Shown here: piece by piece, positions 8,846-17,284 of the stretch
Position numbering within the stretch: position 1 is the stretch's first letter
Layout of the letters: every line of letters starts with the position of its first letter
Source of the DNA: an uncultured Alistipes sp.
Lineage (GTDB): Bacteria > Bacteroidota > Bacteroidia > Bacteroidales > Rikenellaceae
NCBI GenBank assembly: GCA_938014215.1
Contig: CALLRW010000040.1
Location: 74,204 to 138,203, forward strand
Reading direction: 5' to 3'
DNA: 64,000 bases
Notes under the pieces: model-generated
Databases searched by the model: none
The model's input: only the letters and a program-made list of their open reading frames with translations
What the model was told of the DNA's origin: nothing
Translations under genes and position numbers: made by a program

Positions 8846-9631
8846 ATGATAGAGATTGACAACATATATAATATGGACTGTATCGAGGGTATGAAGCTCA
8901 TGGCGAACGGCAGTGTCGATGCCGTGATAGCGGATTTGCCTTACGGCGTGTTGAACCGTAGCAACAAGGCGGCACACTGGGACAGGCAGATACCGCTCGA
9001 AGCGTTGTGGAAACAGTACCGCAGGATCACCAAGCCGGGAAGCCCCGTTATCCTCTTTGCGCAGGGCATTTTCTCGGCGCAACTCATGCTCTCGCAACCC
9101 CGGATGTGGCGGTATAACCTCGTGTGGCGGAAAGACCGGGTAACGGGTCACCTGAATGCCAACCGGATGCCGCTACGCCAGCATGAGGACATCATCGTGT
9201 TCTACGACCGTCAGCCGGTATATCATCCTCAAATGACGCCGTGTCCACCGGAACGGAGGAATCATGGACGCCGCAAGACGGACGGTTTCACGAACCGCTG
9301 TTACGGTGAAATGAAACTGGCTCCGGTGCGTGTTGCCGAAGACAAGTACCCGACCTCTGTCATTTCCATACCCAAGGAACACAAGACAGGAGCATTCTAT
9401 CATCCGACACAGAAGCCGGTAGCCTTGATAGAGTACCTGATACGTACCTATACCAACGAGGGCGATGTGGTGCTGGACAACTGCATCGGTTCGGGTACGA
9501 CCGCCATTGCCGCCATCCGCACGGGGCGGCATTACATCGGATTCGAGATTGAACCGACGTATTGCGAAATTGTCGGACGACGGATTCGGGAGGAACTGGA
9601 ACGTGGTCATGGATTAAAGAAAGCGAAATAA
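8846..9631 (+). CDS. Site-specific DNA methyltransferase, beta-class order (orphan)
   Basis: A 261-residue S-adenosylmethionine-dependent DNA methyltransferase. The catalytic motif comes first (ADLPYG, the DPPY-type motif IV, near residue 31). The cofactor motif comes near the end (LDNCIGSGTTAIAA, FxGxG-type, near residue 210), preceded by HPTQKPVALIEYLI. This order (IV before I) is that of beta-class N6-adenine or N4-cytosine methyltransferases. DLPYG variants are common in phage and plasmid enzymes. No restriction partner is visible. It lies between traM and traN in the tra operon, 11 bases after traM, and is the second orphan methyltransferase there. The likely role is self-protection of the element in the recipient. 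Confidence 0.9.
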   Translation: MIEIDNIYNMDCIEGMKLMANGSVDAVIADLPYGVLNRSNKAAHWDRQIPLEALWKQYRRITKPGSPVILFAQGIFSAQLMLSQPRMWRYNLVWRKDRVTGHLNANRMPLRQHEDIIVFYDRQPVYHPQMTPCPPERRNHGRRKTDGFTNRCYGEMKLAPVRVAEDKYPTSVISIPKEHKTGAFYHPTQKPVALIEYLIRTYTNEGDVVLDNCIGSGTTAIAAIRTGRHYIGFEIEPTYCEIVGRRIREELERGHGLKKAK

Positions 9632-9668
9632 GGGAAATAAAGAAATAAACAATATCAACAGAAACGAT

Positions 9669-10520
9669 ATGAACAAGAAAATAATTGTAACTGCATTTCT
9701 TCTGGCGGCAGGACTTTTTGCCACACGGAACGCACAGGCTCAGCGTACATACGAAGAGATGGAACGGCTGACTGTCAATGAACAGGTAACGACCGTCATC
9801 ACAGCCACGGAACCGGTCCGCTTCGTGGATATTTCCACAGACAAGGTGGCGGGCGACCAACCCATTGAGAACATCATCCGGTTGAAGCCCAAAGAGACGG
9901 GACACGAGGACGGTGAAGTGCTGGCCATCGTCACCATCGTAACGGAACGCTATCGCACGCAGTATGCACTCATCTACACCACGCGGATAAGCGAGGCGGT
10001 GGCAGACAAGGAAATTCAGCTACAGGAACGGGATGCCTACAACAATCCTACGGTCTCGATGTCCACAGCCGACATGGTGCGTTTTGCAAGACGGGTGTGG
10101 AACTCGCCCGCGAAAATCCGCAACGTGGCGACCAAGGCGCACCGAATGGTAATGCGCCTGAACAATATTTACTCGGTGGGCGACTATTTCTTCATCGACT
10201 TTTCCATCGAGAACAAAACGAACATCCGTTTCGACATCGACGAGATACGGGTGAAACTGTCGGACAAGAAACTTTCGAAGGCAACCAACGCGCAGACCAT
10301 CGAGCTGACGCCTGCCCTGGTATTGGAACACGGCAAGACGTTCAAGCACGGCTACCGGAACGTGATTGTCGTGAAAAAGATGACCTTTCCGAACGACAAG
10401 CTGCTGACCATCGAAATGACGGAACAACAAATCAGCGGGCGCAATATCAGCCTGAACATTGACTACGAGGATGTGCTGTCGGCCGATTCATTTAACACCG
10501 CTTTATTGGAGGAGGAATGA
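9669..10520 (+). CDS. traN: Conjugative transfer protein TraN (VirB9-like)
   Basis: A 283-residue exported protein with a Sec signal peptide (about residues 1-24, ending RNAQAQ). The mature part fits Bacteroidetes TraN (DUF4138 group): an early VTTVITATEPVRFVDIS beta segment, a central helical part, and a C-terminal beta domain with VGDYFFIDFSIENKTNI and HGYRNVIVVKKMTFP. TraN is the VirB9-like outer-membrane-complex subunit that pairs with TraM. It overlaps traO by four bases (ATGA). The 37-base gap in front of it is A-rich (AAGGGAAATAAAG), typical of translation starts in this phylum, where Shine-Dalgarno sequences are weak. Confidence 0.9.
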   Translation: MNKKIIVTAFLLAAGLFATRNAQAQRTYEEMERLTVNEQVTTVITATEPVRFVDISTDKVAGDQPIENIIRLKPKETGHEDGEVLAIVTIVTERYRTQYALIYTTRISEAVADKEIQLQERDAYNNPTVSMSTADMVRFARRVWNSPAKIRNVATKAHRMVMRLNNIYSVGDYFFIDFSIENKTNIRFDIDEIRVKLSDKKLSKATNAQTIELTPALVLEHGKTFKHGYRNVIVVKKMTFPNDKLLTIEMTEQQISGRNISLNIDYEDVLSADSFNTALLEEE

Positions 10521-11029
10521 CGATGAAAAAGACGATAATACTGATGCTTGCCTGCATGTGCGTCTTCATGAATGCAAGTGCGCAGCGTAACAGCGGCCGC
10601 CTCTCGCTTGGAGTGGGATTGCTGTATGAGAACGGCATGGACGTAACGCTTGCTTACGAACATGAAATGAACTACCGCCATGCGTGGGAGTTTTTCGCCA
10701 ACGGCTATCTGAAATGGACGGAATGTAAATCTTGCGGTCATATTTGTCCGGAATCCTTCTGGCGCAACTATCGCACTTACGGTTTCGGTGTGGCGTACAA
10801 ACCTTGTGTGGTGCGTGGACGCAACCATTACGGCAACTTGCGTATCGGAGCTTCGGCAGGGAGCGACACGAACAAGTTTCTTGCCGGAATCCATGTGGGT
10901 TACGAGCACAATTATGTGCTGCGGTCGGGATGCACACTGTTCTGGCAGGTAAAGAGTGACATGATGATAAAAGGGGCGGATTTGCTGCGGACAGGTATCG
11001 TGCTGGGGGTGAAACTGCCGATAAAATAA
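10517..11029 (+). CDS. traO: Conjugative transfer protein TraO
   Basis: A 170-residue protein with a signal peptide (about residues 1-23, ending NASAQ) and a beta-strand-rich mature part of alternating hydrophobic and polar residues (RLSLGVGLLYENGMDVTLAY, LRIGASAGSDTNKFLAGIHV, final GIVLGVKLPIK). This fits the TraO family (PF10626), predicted outer-membrane beta-barrel proteins of Bacteroidetes conjugation. It starts inside the end of traN (ATGA overlap). A second Met at residue 3 (10523) is equally plausible as start. It closes the canonical traN-traO pair; the next gene encodes a lipoprotein rather than TraP. Confidence 0.88.
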   Translation: MTMKKTIILMLACMCVFMNASAQRNSGRLSLGVGLLYENGMDVTLAYEHEMNYRHAWEFFANGYLKWTECKSCGHICPESFWRNYRTYGFGVAYKPCVVRGRNHYGNLRIGASAGSDTNKFLAGIHVGYEHNYVLRSGCTLFWQVKSDMMIKGADLLRTGIVLGVKLPIK

Positions 11030-11054
11030 AGGAAAAACAAAAAACGAAAATAAC

Positions 11055-11711
11055 ATGATACGAAAGATTCAATGGTTTGCAATGGCAGTGACGGCGGTAT
11101 TGTGCGCTGCCTGTGACGCCCATATCGACGTACCTGATACGGCGGTACGTCCGGGACATATTCTCTGCGAGGACGGTACGGCTTTATCCTACGTACAGTA
11201 TGAACAGTCGGGAAAACGGGCAATAGCGGTTGTCTTCGATACCGAACACCGTGAAGGTACGGAAGGGAACGGCTATGCGGTTTACCTGTGGGACATTGCT
11301 CCGGCAGCTTTTGCCGACAGCCTCGGTGTCGCACAAGGGACGTCGGCCGACATCGAGGCTTTGGACGGGAACATGAACACCTTTGCGCTGTACGACACAC
11401 GGGAGACGGCTTCGCCTATGGCGGAAGCGGTCTTTGACCTGTGGCGGTACGGACAGAGTGCCTATATCCCGTCGGTGGCACAGATGCGGCTGCTGTATGC
11501 CGTCCGGGAAACCGTCAATCCTGTCATCGAACGGTGTGGCGGCCATCCGCTGCCGTTGGATGAAAACGACTGCTGGTACTGGACATCGACGGAGGTAACC
11601 GGACAGGAAACGGCGAAAGCGTGGCTTTACTCGACAGGAAGCGGTGCGATGCAGGAGACCCCGAAGACACAGGCGCACAAGGTGCGGCCGATTATCACAC
11701 TGAACAGGTAG
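11055..11711 (+). CDS. Lipoprotein in the tra operon, DUF1566-like fold suspected
   Basis: A 218-residue protein with a lipobox (TAVLCAAC, Cys at about residue 20), so it should be a lipid-anchored envelope protein. The mature part has an early GHILCEDGTALSYVQY segment, a middle GYAVYLWDIAP, and a C-terminal YIPSVAQMRLLYAV...CWYWTSTEV...HKVRPIITL pattern. The C-terminal pattern resembles DUF1566-like domains, which often have a W-x-S-T-E motif and a final R-P-I/V. It lies between traO and the coupling protein gene, 25 bases after traO. The envelope location and place in the operon suggest a role in the mating apparatus or surface recognition, but no function is known to me. Confidence 0.75.
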   Translation: MIRKIQWFAMAVTAVLCAACDAHIDVPDTAVRPGHILCEDGTALSYVQYEQSGKRAIAVVFDTEHREGTEGNGYAVYLWDIAPAAFADSLGVAQGTSADIEALDGNMNTFALYDTRETASPMAEAVFDLWRYGQSAYIPSVAQMRLLYAVRETVNPVIERCGGHPLPLDENDCWYWTSTEVTGQETAKAWLYSTGSGAMQETPKTQAHKVRPIITLNR

Positions 11712-11739
11712 GAACGAAAAGAGGGAAAGGACAAAGACA

Positions 11740-13926
11740 ATGGAAGAAAGCAAGGAACTACAAGGATTTTACAAAATATTCCGTGCGGTCATCTATATCT
11801 CCGTGCTGATGGAGTTCTTCGAGTATGCCATAGACCTTGCCATGCTCGACCACTGGGGCGGCATATTGATTGATATACACGGGCGCATCAAGCGATGGAT
11901 GATCTATAACGACGGCAACCTCGTGTATAGTAAGATAGCGACCTTCCTACTCATCTGCATCACTTGTATCGGCACACGCAACAAAAAACACTTGGAGTTT
12001 GACGCACGCAGGCAAGTGTTATATCCACTTATCTGCGGATTGTTCTTGATTGTGTTCTCCGTGTGGCTGTACCATCATACGATGGAAACGAGGCTCTACA
12101 CCCTGCCGCTGAACATCATCTTCTATATGGCGGCTACGCTGGTCGGTGTGATATTGGTGCATATCGCATTGGATAACATCTCGAAGTTCATCAAGGAGGG
12201 ACTGGGTAAAGACCGGTTTAACTTCGAGAATGAAAGTTTCGAGCAGAGCGAAGAGAAGGATGAGAACCAGTATAGCGTGAATATACCGATGCGGTACTAT
12301 TACAAAGGTAAATTTCGCAAGGGATGGGTGTCGATAAGCAACTGTTTCAGAGGAACATGGGTGGTTGGAACTCCAGGTAGCGGTAAGACGTTCAGTATCA
12401 TAGAACCGTTCATCCGCCAACATAGTGCCAAGGGCTTCGCGATGGTGGTCTATGACTACAAATTTCCGACACTTGCCACTAAACTTTACTATCATTACAA
12501 GAAAAACCAGAAGCTCGGCAAAGTGCCAAAAGGATGCAAGTTCAACATCATCAACTTCGTGGATGTGGAGTACAGCAAACGGGTGAACCCCATTCAGGCA
12601 AAGTACATCAATAATCTTGCGGCGGCGAGCGAAACGGCGGAAACCCTGTTGGAATCCCTGCAGAAAGGCAAGAAAGAGGGAGGCGGAGGCAGTGACCAGT
12701 TCTTTCAGACTTCTGCCGTGAACTTTCTTGCCGCCTGTATCTACTTTTTCGTGAACTACGAGCGGGAACCCTACGATGCAAACGGAAAGAAACTGTATGC
12801 GGAGAAACGGCAAGATCCGCAGACGAAGTTCTGGAAGCCGACGGGTGTCGTTCGTGACCGTGAGGGTGGCAGCATCGTGGAACCTGCCTATTGGCTTGGA
12901 AAATACTCGGATATGCCGCATATCCTTTCATTTCTCAATGAGAGCTACCAGACTATTTTTGAGGTACTTGAGACGGACAACGAGGTCGCGCCGTTGCTCG
13001 GCCCGTTCCAAACGGCCTTCAAAAACAAGGCGATGGAACAGTTGGAAGGTATGATAGGTACGCTGCGTGTCTATACCAGCCGTTTGGCTACAAAGGAATC
13101 TTACTGGATATTCCACAAGGATGGGGACGATTTCGACCTGAAAGTTAGTGACCCCAAGTCACCCAGTTATCTGCTGATAGCCAACGATCCGGAAATGGAA
13201 AGTATCATCGGAGCGTTGAACGCTCTGATATTGAACCGTCTCGTTACCCGTGTGAACACCGGGCAGGGGAAAAATATTCCGGTCAGCATCATCGTGGATG
13301 AGCTACCGACACTGTATTTCCACAAGATAGACCGACTGATAGGTACGGCGAGAAGCAACAAGGTAAGCGTAACGCTGGGTTTTCAGGAGTTGCCGCAGTT
13401 GGAGGCTGACTACGGAAAAGTGGGAATGCAAAAAATCATCACGACAGTGGGCAACGTGGTAAGCGGTTCAGCTCGCGCAAAAGAGACACTGGAATGGTTG
13501 TCGAATGACATTTTCGGCAAGGTGGTACAGGTCAAAAAGGGCGTGACGATCGACCGGGACAAAACGAGTATCAATCTCAATGAGAACATGGACAGTCTTG
13601 TACCCGCCTCGAAAATTTCGGATATGGCGACGGGATGGATTTGCGGACAGACGGCACGTGATTTCGTGAAGACGAAAACCGGTACGGGAGGCTCGATGAA
13701 CATTCAGGAGTCGGAAGAGTTCAAGACTACAAAGTTCTTCTGCAAGACGGATTTCGATATGAGGGAGATAAAAGCGGAGGAAGCGGCCTATGTACCGCTA
13801 CCGAAGTTCTACACTTTCAAGTCGAGGGAGGAACGGGAACGCATCTTGTATAAAAATTTCATACAAGTCGGACAGGATGTAAAAGACATGATAGCGGATG
13901 TACTGAACAAGCGTGGGGCGAAATAA
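11740..13926 (+). CDS. Type IV coupling protein (VirD4/TraG-type)
   Basis: A 728-residue inner-membrane ATPase that links the relaxosome to the channel. Hydrophobic segments lie at about residues 15-35, 62-82, 90-112 and 120-145. Walker A is GTPGSGKT at residues 210-217. A Walker-B-like VSIIVDELPTLYF lies near 515-527, followed by a motif-III-like VTLGFQELPQLEADYG. The end is rich in charged residues and has no extra domain. The size and pattern fit the Bacteroidetes coupling protein often annotated as TraG or MobC; I leave the symbol blank because usage varies. It is the last gene of the tra operon and is followed by a strong terminator at 13931-13971. The relaxase it would serve is about 44 kb away, at 57945-59402. 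Confidence 0.93.
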   Translation: MEESKELQGFYKIFRAVIYISVLMEFFEYAIDLAMLDHWGGILIDIHGRIKRWMIYNDGNLVYSKIATFLLICITCIGTRNKKHLEFDARRQVLYPLICGLFLIVFSVWLYHHTMETRLYTLPLNIIFYMAATLVGVILVHIALDNISKFIKEGLGKDRFNFENESFEQSEEKDENQYSVNIPMRYYYKGKFRKGWVSISNCFRGTWVVGTPGSGKTFSIIEPFIRQHSAKGFAMVVYDYKFPTLATKLYYHYKKNQKLGKVPKGCKFNIINFVDVEYSKRVNPIQAKYINNLAAASETAETLLESLQKGKKEGGGGSDQFFQTSAVNFLAACIYFFVNYEREPYDANGKKLYAEKRQDPQTKFWKPTGVVRDREGGSIVEPAYWLGKYSDMPHILSFLNESYQTIFEVLETDNEVAPLLGPFQTAFKNKAMEQLEGMIGTLRVYTSRLATKESYWIFHKDGDDFDLKVSDPKSPSYLLIANDPEMESIIGALNALILNRLVTRVNTGQGKNIPVSIIVDELPTLYFHKIDRLIGTARSNKVSVTLGFQELPQLEADYGKVGMQKIITTVGNVVSGSARAKETLEWLSNDIFGKVVQVKKGVTIDRDKTSINLNENMDSLVPASKISDMATGWICGQTARDFVKTKTGTGGSMNIQESEEFKTTKFFCKTDFDMREIKAEEAAYVPLPKFYTFKSREERERILYKNFIQVGQDVKDMIADVLNKRGAK

Positions 13927-13930
13927 ATCA

Positions 13931-13971
13931 AAATCCCTGCAATAATTTACGTGGTTATTGCAGGGATTTTT
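13931..13971 (+). terminator. Strong intrinsic terminator after the tra operon
   Basis: A perfect 15-base-pair stem (AAATCCCTGCAATAA pairing with TTATTGCAGGGATTT) with a 9-base loop, followed by T residues. It starts 4 bases after the coupling-protein stop. The A-rich left arm means it can also act on the minus strand for the convergent gene that ends at 14014. Confidence 0.92.
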
Positions 13972-14013
13972 GTATTCCATTCAGCTACCCGAAATCTTGC
14001 GGACATAAATGAA

Positions 14014-15234
14014 TCATCTGACAGTTTCCGATTTGGAATCGTTTTCCGACAGCAGATTTTGTAATTTGTCGATGTCCGGTAGAGTCTTGCGCAAATTTTC
14101 CGGCATTTCTTGGGCTGTGCGGTATGTCGCCACGCCCATAGGCTTATCATAGTCGCGCACCATGATTTCGACAAATTGGCGGTTGGCATCCTGACATAGG
14201 ACAATACCGATTGAAGGGTTCTCGTGCGGTTTCTTGTCGGTCATATCATATACAGTCAGATAACCGCTAAGCTGTCCGAGATAATTCGGGCGGAACTTGC
14301 CCCGTTTCAATTCCACGATTACGCTGGCATTCAGTTCTCTGTTGAAGAATACAAGGTCAGCAAACATTTCCTCTCCGGCAACTATCAGGCGATGCTGACT
14401 GTCGATAAAAGTGAAGTCGTTTCCAAAACGGAGAATGAACTGCTTGATATTGGTTACGATTTGGTTTTCGATGACCTTTTCGTTCCAGTCCTGTTCGCGT
14501 TCTCCCACATTCTCCAGATTAACCATTTCGAGCATATACTCATCCTTGAACGCCAATGTCGCTTTTACGGCATAAATGGCTTCGGGCAGCACTTGAAGGA
14601 AGTTGCTCGGCAAAGATCCGCGATTTGAATAGATGTCTTCTTTCAAGTAATTTTTGAGAGAGGATAGCGACCACGCATTTTGAGCGGCACAATGGATATA
14701 GAACAATCGTTCTGCGATGTCTTTTGAACGAGTCAGGATTTCAATATGATGTGAAAAGCTAATCTTGACAAAATCGTCCCAGGTAAATTCGGTATTGACC
14801 GGTTGCCCGATAAGTTGCAGCAGTAGATGCTCGTCAATATCCAATTCGCCCAACGCTGTTGGATGAATTAAAGCCGTACCCTTTTCCGACGAATGGTTTT
14901 CCAATTCGCCCAACACTGTTGGACGAATTAAAAACGTCCTCCATTCCTCATAGAATGAGCGCATCCGTTTCAACCCCGATTCAGAAAAGCCGTGCAGACC
15001 GGGCAACTCCCGTTGAAGGAGCTTTGATATGGTAGGCAATGCTTTAGTACCCCAACAGCCGATGCGGGAATTTTCAGACACGAATTTCCCCACTCCAAAA
15101 TACAACGAGAGAGTTTCTTTGTTGACCGCAGCCGCACTTCTATACCGGCAGCGTTCGATGGCATGTTTGATTATCTCTACTGCCTCTGCATATTGTGTAT
15201 AATCCGATGGGATAACTTGTTGTTCCATATACAT
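14014..15234 (-). CDS. YhcG/DUF1016 family PDDEXK nuclease-like protein
   Basis: A 406-residue protein of the YhcG (DUF1016) group. An N-terminal DNA-binding-like domain has LYFGVGKFVSEN, KLLQRELPGLHGFSESGLKRM and a following FYEEWR. The C-terminal PDDEXK-type nuclease fold has DFTFIDSQHRLIV, DLVFFNRELNASVIVELKRGKF and YDMTDKKPHENPSIGIVLCQ. The family is linked to defence, restriction-like or mobile-element functions; the exact role is not settled. The linker holds a duplicated segment of about 20 residues (PTALGEL / PTVLGEL), also visible in the DNA. It is convergent with the tra operon and has its own promoter, so it behaves like an accessory cassette. Confidence 0.88.
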   Translation of the reverse strand: MYMEQQVIPSDYTQYAEAVEIIKHAIERCRYRSAAAVNKETLSLYFGVGKFVSENSRIGCWGTKALPTISKLLQRELPGLHGFSESGLKRMRSFYEEWRTFLIRPTVLGELENHSSEKGTALIHPTALGELDIDEHLLLQLIGQPVNTEFTWDDFVKISFSHHIEILTRSKDIAERLFYIHCAAQNAWSLSSLKNYLKEDIYSNRGSLPSNFLQVLPEAIYAVKATLAFKDEYMLEMVNLENVGEREQDWNEKVIENQIVTNIKQFILRFGNDFTFIDSQHRLIVAGEEMFADLVFFNRELNASVIVELKRGKFRPNYLGQLSGYLTVYDMTDKKPHENPSIGIVLCQDANRQFVEIMVRDYDKPMGVATYRTAQEMPENLRKTLPDIDKLQNLLSENDSKSETVR

Positions 15235-15248
15235 ACGTTTTTGTGCCG

Positions 15249-15256
15249 CAAAGGTA
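15249..15256 (-). promoter_or_regulatory. -7 box of the YhcG gene
   Basis: On the minus strand this reads TACCTTTG, a match to the Bacteroidetes -7 element TAnnTTTG. It is only 15 bases before the ATG at 15234, so the leader would be very short. No clear TTTG lies at the -33 spacing. Confidence 0.55.
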
Positions 15257-15376
15257 CGAAAAATACGGGATATACAGGGCAGAATGCCAACATATTATAG
15301 TGCCGTGTGGGTCTTATTCGGTATTTTTAGCGTTCCGGTTTCCTGCACTCGCTTTGCTGCCAATCTACTCACTTAG

Positions 15377-15771
15377 ATGTTCATGTGTCTGGGGCGTGCC
15401 GAGAAAGCCGGTAGCGGTGTGGATAAGATTGTGAGCGGTTGGCAGTCTTTGGGTTGGCCGCTTCCTACTGTAGCCGAGGAAACACGTCCGGACTATGTTG
15501 TGCTGACCTTGCAGTTAGGGATGAAAACCCGACAAGAAAACCTCGCAAGCAGGATTTGAGAAAAGAGCAAATCTTGGAGTTCTGTGTTGAGCCGCAATCC
15601 CTATCTGATATTTTGCAACATTTAGGATTGAAAGATAGGGAAAATCTTATGGAGGTCTATATCAATCCGATGATTGGTGCAGGGGTATTGGAAATGACGG
15701 AGCCGGACAATCCCACAAGCCGTAACCAGATGTATGTAACGGTAAAAGTGGAACAAGAATTTCAAAAGTAA
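15377..15771 (+). pseudogene. Remnant of an AlbA_2/ATP-binding (COG2865-type) regulator, frameshifted
   Basis: Two overlapping frames together resemble the C-terminal part of COG2865-type proteins (AlbA_2 DNA-binding plus ATPase-like domain and a winged helix). Frame 2 from 15377 gives LGRAEKAGSGVDKIVSGW...DYVVLTLQL, the usual RAEKAGSGVDKI segment. From about 15525 the sequence continues in frame 1 with RKEQILEFCVEPQSLSDILQ, a typical winged-helix end. One base lost or gained near 15520-15535 explains the switch. The 5' part is missing: a stop codon (TAG at 15374) lies directly before the ATG. It is probably a decayed gene fragment left by earlier rearrangement between the YhcG gene and the small ICE genes. 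Confidence 0.75.
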
Positions 15772-15816
15772 GTTTATAATAGGATATTGCGGCTTGGACG
15801 CATCCAACCTCATACA

Positions 15817-15854
15817 AATAACACTGCCCGCGTGAAAATGGGGGCAGTGTTATT
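15817..15854. terminator. Bidirectional terminator-like hairpin
   Basis: The arms AATAACACTGCCC and GGGCAGTGTTATT pair over about 13 bases around a 12-base loop. It lies between the end of the pseudogene (15771) and the end of the minus-strand gene at 15874. T-rich sequence follows in both directions. Confidence 0.75.
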
Positions 15855-15873
15855 TATATGGTAGTTCGCTTAT

Positions 15874-16254
15874 TTAAGCTCGTGTACCGCTTAAAAGTTC
15901 GGCAAGTTGCCGGTCGCAGAATTTATCGTATTCCTCCTTGTCTGTACCGCTTTCGATAGCCCGGTCGATAACATCGCCCAGTTCGTCGAAGCAGACTTCT
16001 TCATTGACACACTTTGCATTGCTATCATCTTCTTTCAGTAGATAGACCTCGTAGTAATCAGAGCCGTTGAGAGCGATAACGACATATCCGGCGTGTAACC
16101 GTCCGTTTACTTTCAGCCGCAGTGCCGGTAATTCTTGGAATACCGTAGCGACAAATTCGCTGACTCCCCACGACATAAAGACGGGTATGGGGGTAAATGA
16201 CAGTAATTGTTCTTTGATGGTCTGTGCGATGTGCATTACATACTCTTTATCCAT
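15874..16254 (-). CDS. Small ICE-associated protein, function unknown
   Basis: A 126-residue, acidic, soluble protein without signal peptide or membrane segment. The middle part (RLKVNGRLHAGYVVIALNGSDYYEVYLL) looks like a small alpha/beta domain and is followed by a helical acidic tail. I do not recognise a named family, but the type is common in small minus-strand clusters of Bacteroidales conjugative elements. It is the last gene of a three-gene cluster (16843 down to 15874) that begins with structured leader A. Confidence 0.65.
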   Translation of the reverse strand: MDKEYVMHIAQTIKEQLLSFTPIPVFMSWGVSEFVATVFQELPALRLKVNGRLHAGYVVIALNGSDYYEVYLLKEDDSNAKCVNEEVCFDELGDVIDRAIESGTDKEEYDKFCDRQLAELLSGTRA

Positions 16255-16287
16255 AACTTTGATTTTTAATATGATTATTGATTTATG

Positions 16288-16560
16288 TTAGTTGAACCAT
16301 TCGGGGTTATCCTCTTTTAATTCCGTGATGAGTTCATCGTCCGGTAATTTGAGGGTCTTCGCATCGGCGAAAAAGAAAACCTCGTCATATATTTGTTCGG
16401 CTTCCTTACTTGCAAAACCTTCGCTCTCGTCCTCGAAACTGCCCGGATGAAGTGCATCGAGCAGAGCGGTAGAGCCGATAAGTAGTTCTTCACCTTCGTT
16501 GGATTTCACGATACGGCAGATGTAGATATTGCCGTCAAATTGTAGTTCTTTCGTTTTCAT
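16288..16560 (-). CDS. Small acidic ICE-associated protein, function unknown
   Basis: A 90-residue acidic protein. It starts with a beta-rich segment (QFDGNIYICRIVKSNEGEELLIGST) and ends in a negatively charged helical part closing with EDNPEWFN. No signal peptide or membrane segment. It lies 7 bases after the gene at 16568-16843 and before the one at 15874-16254, in one cluster. Function unknown. Confidence 0.65.
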   Translation of the reverse strand: MKTKELQFDGNIYICRIVKSNEGEELLIGSTALLDALHPGSFEDESEGFASKEAEQIYDEVFFFADAKTLKLPDDELITELKEDNPEWFN

Positions 16561-16567
16561 ACGCCTG

Positions 16568-16843
16568 TTATCTTAATGGGATATGTCTCCCGTTTGCCTT
16601 GAGGTATTCCATGATACACTTCGCTTCTTCGTGCGATGCACGGTTGCGGTCATCGTAATTGCGTGTCTCGTCTGCCATGACCACGATACACTCCTTTACC
16701 AACCTGTAAAGGCTTTGCTGCAGCGTGGGGTGCATTTCGGGGATAGCGGCTGCAAACCGTTTGGGATTGAAGCCGTAATCGTTCACTGCTCTTTCCCAGT
16801 CTTTGGCGAGCTGGTACTCCTTGCTTTCCTTGATGTTGTCCAT
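16568..16843 (-). CDS. Small helical ICE-associated protein, function unknown
   Basis: A 91-residue, probably all-helical protein (QLAKDWERAVNDYGFNPKRF, TLQQSLYRLVKECIVVMADE). No signal peptide or membrane segment and no family recognised. It is the first gene of its minus-strand cluster and the first coding sequence after structured leader A, so the leader element probably sets its expression. Confidence 0.65.
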   Translation of the reverse strand: MDNIKESKEYQLAKDWERAVNDYGFNPKRFAAAIPEMHPTLQQSLYRLVKECIVVMADETRNYDDRNRASHEEAKCIMEYLKANGRHIPLR

Positions 16844-17051
16844 AATCTTGAATTTTAATGATTTGTTTTTTATTCCCTCCGTTCGATTCCTTTCTGTCGG
16901 AACCGCTTTGGGATTTTATAGATGCGGTAAACGGTTGTCGGTACAGCTTCATACGGGAGGCTTTTCCTGCCAATTACTCTTTCTGAGGGAAGGAAGAATT
17001 TGCAGGAAATACATTTCAAGCCGCCGGATCAAGCGCGACGGCCGACCTTTG
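16844..17051 (-). ncRNA. Structured leader A (family of six)
   Basis: This stretch upstream of the ATG at 16843 is clearly related to leader B (19019-19231) and more distantly to leaders C-F. Read on the minus strand, its last part folds as CGGTTCC-loop-GGAATCG, seven pairs with one G-U, followed by the A-rich GGGAATAAA block and the start codon. A second, larger hairpin is TTTCCTGC..AATT with AATT..GCAGGAAA around a loop shared with leader B. The far end carries CCTTTGCATCTGATAAAA, the block common to the family. A cis-acting RNA is inferred from pairing kept while sequence changes. Confidence 0.6.
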
Positions 17052-17234
17052 CATCTGATAAAACCAAACCGGGGCTGACAGGGAATGAAGCTGGGGAAAC
17101 GCTATAAAAGGGAAGTTGAAAATGGTAAAAAAGAGAGGAAACGAAAGCTATGAATGGAGGAAGGGTGGGTGGTGACGGGTTCGTCAGAAAGTTAAAAGAG
17201 GTACTTGGGTCCTTTGTCCGGAGCATACAAAAAT

Positions 17235-17265
17235 GAATAGAGGGCGGATTTCCCCCCCCCTATTC
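17235..17265 (-). terminator. Terminator of the parB gene
   Basis: On the minus strand, GAATAG with a G-rich inner stem pairs with CTATTC, followed by ATTTTTG. It lies 20 bases after the ParB stop (17285). An A-C mismatch of the plus strand becomes a G-U pair on the minus strand, which fits termination of the parB transcript. The rest of 17052-17234 holds no convincing gene. Confidence 0.7.
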
Positions 17266-17284
17266 GTTATGACAACAACATTTG

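Noticed and set aside
12019..12921. 300-residue minus-strand open frame inside the coupling-protein gene
   Set aside because: The plus-strand gene has Walker motifs and a terminator. The minus frame has no motif.
14841..14960. CRISPR-like repeat
   Set aside because: Only two copies, inside a coding sequence and in frame; it is a tandem duplication.
16861..17234. Idea that the leader regions are insertion-sequence or MITE copies
   Set aside because: No terminal inverted repeats or target duplications are visible, and each copy keeps a fixed position relative to a start codon, which fits a leader better than a transposon.
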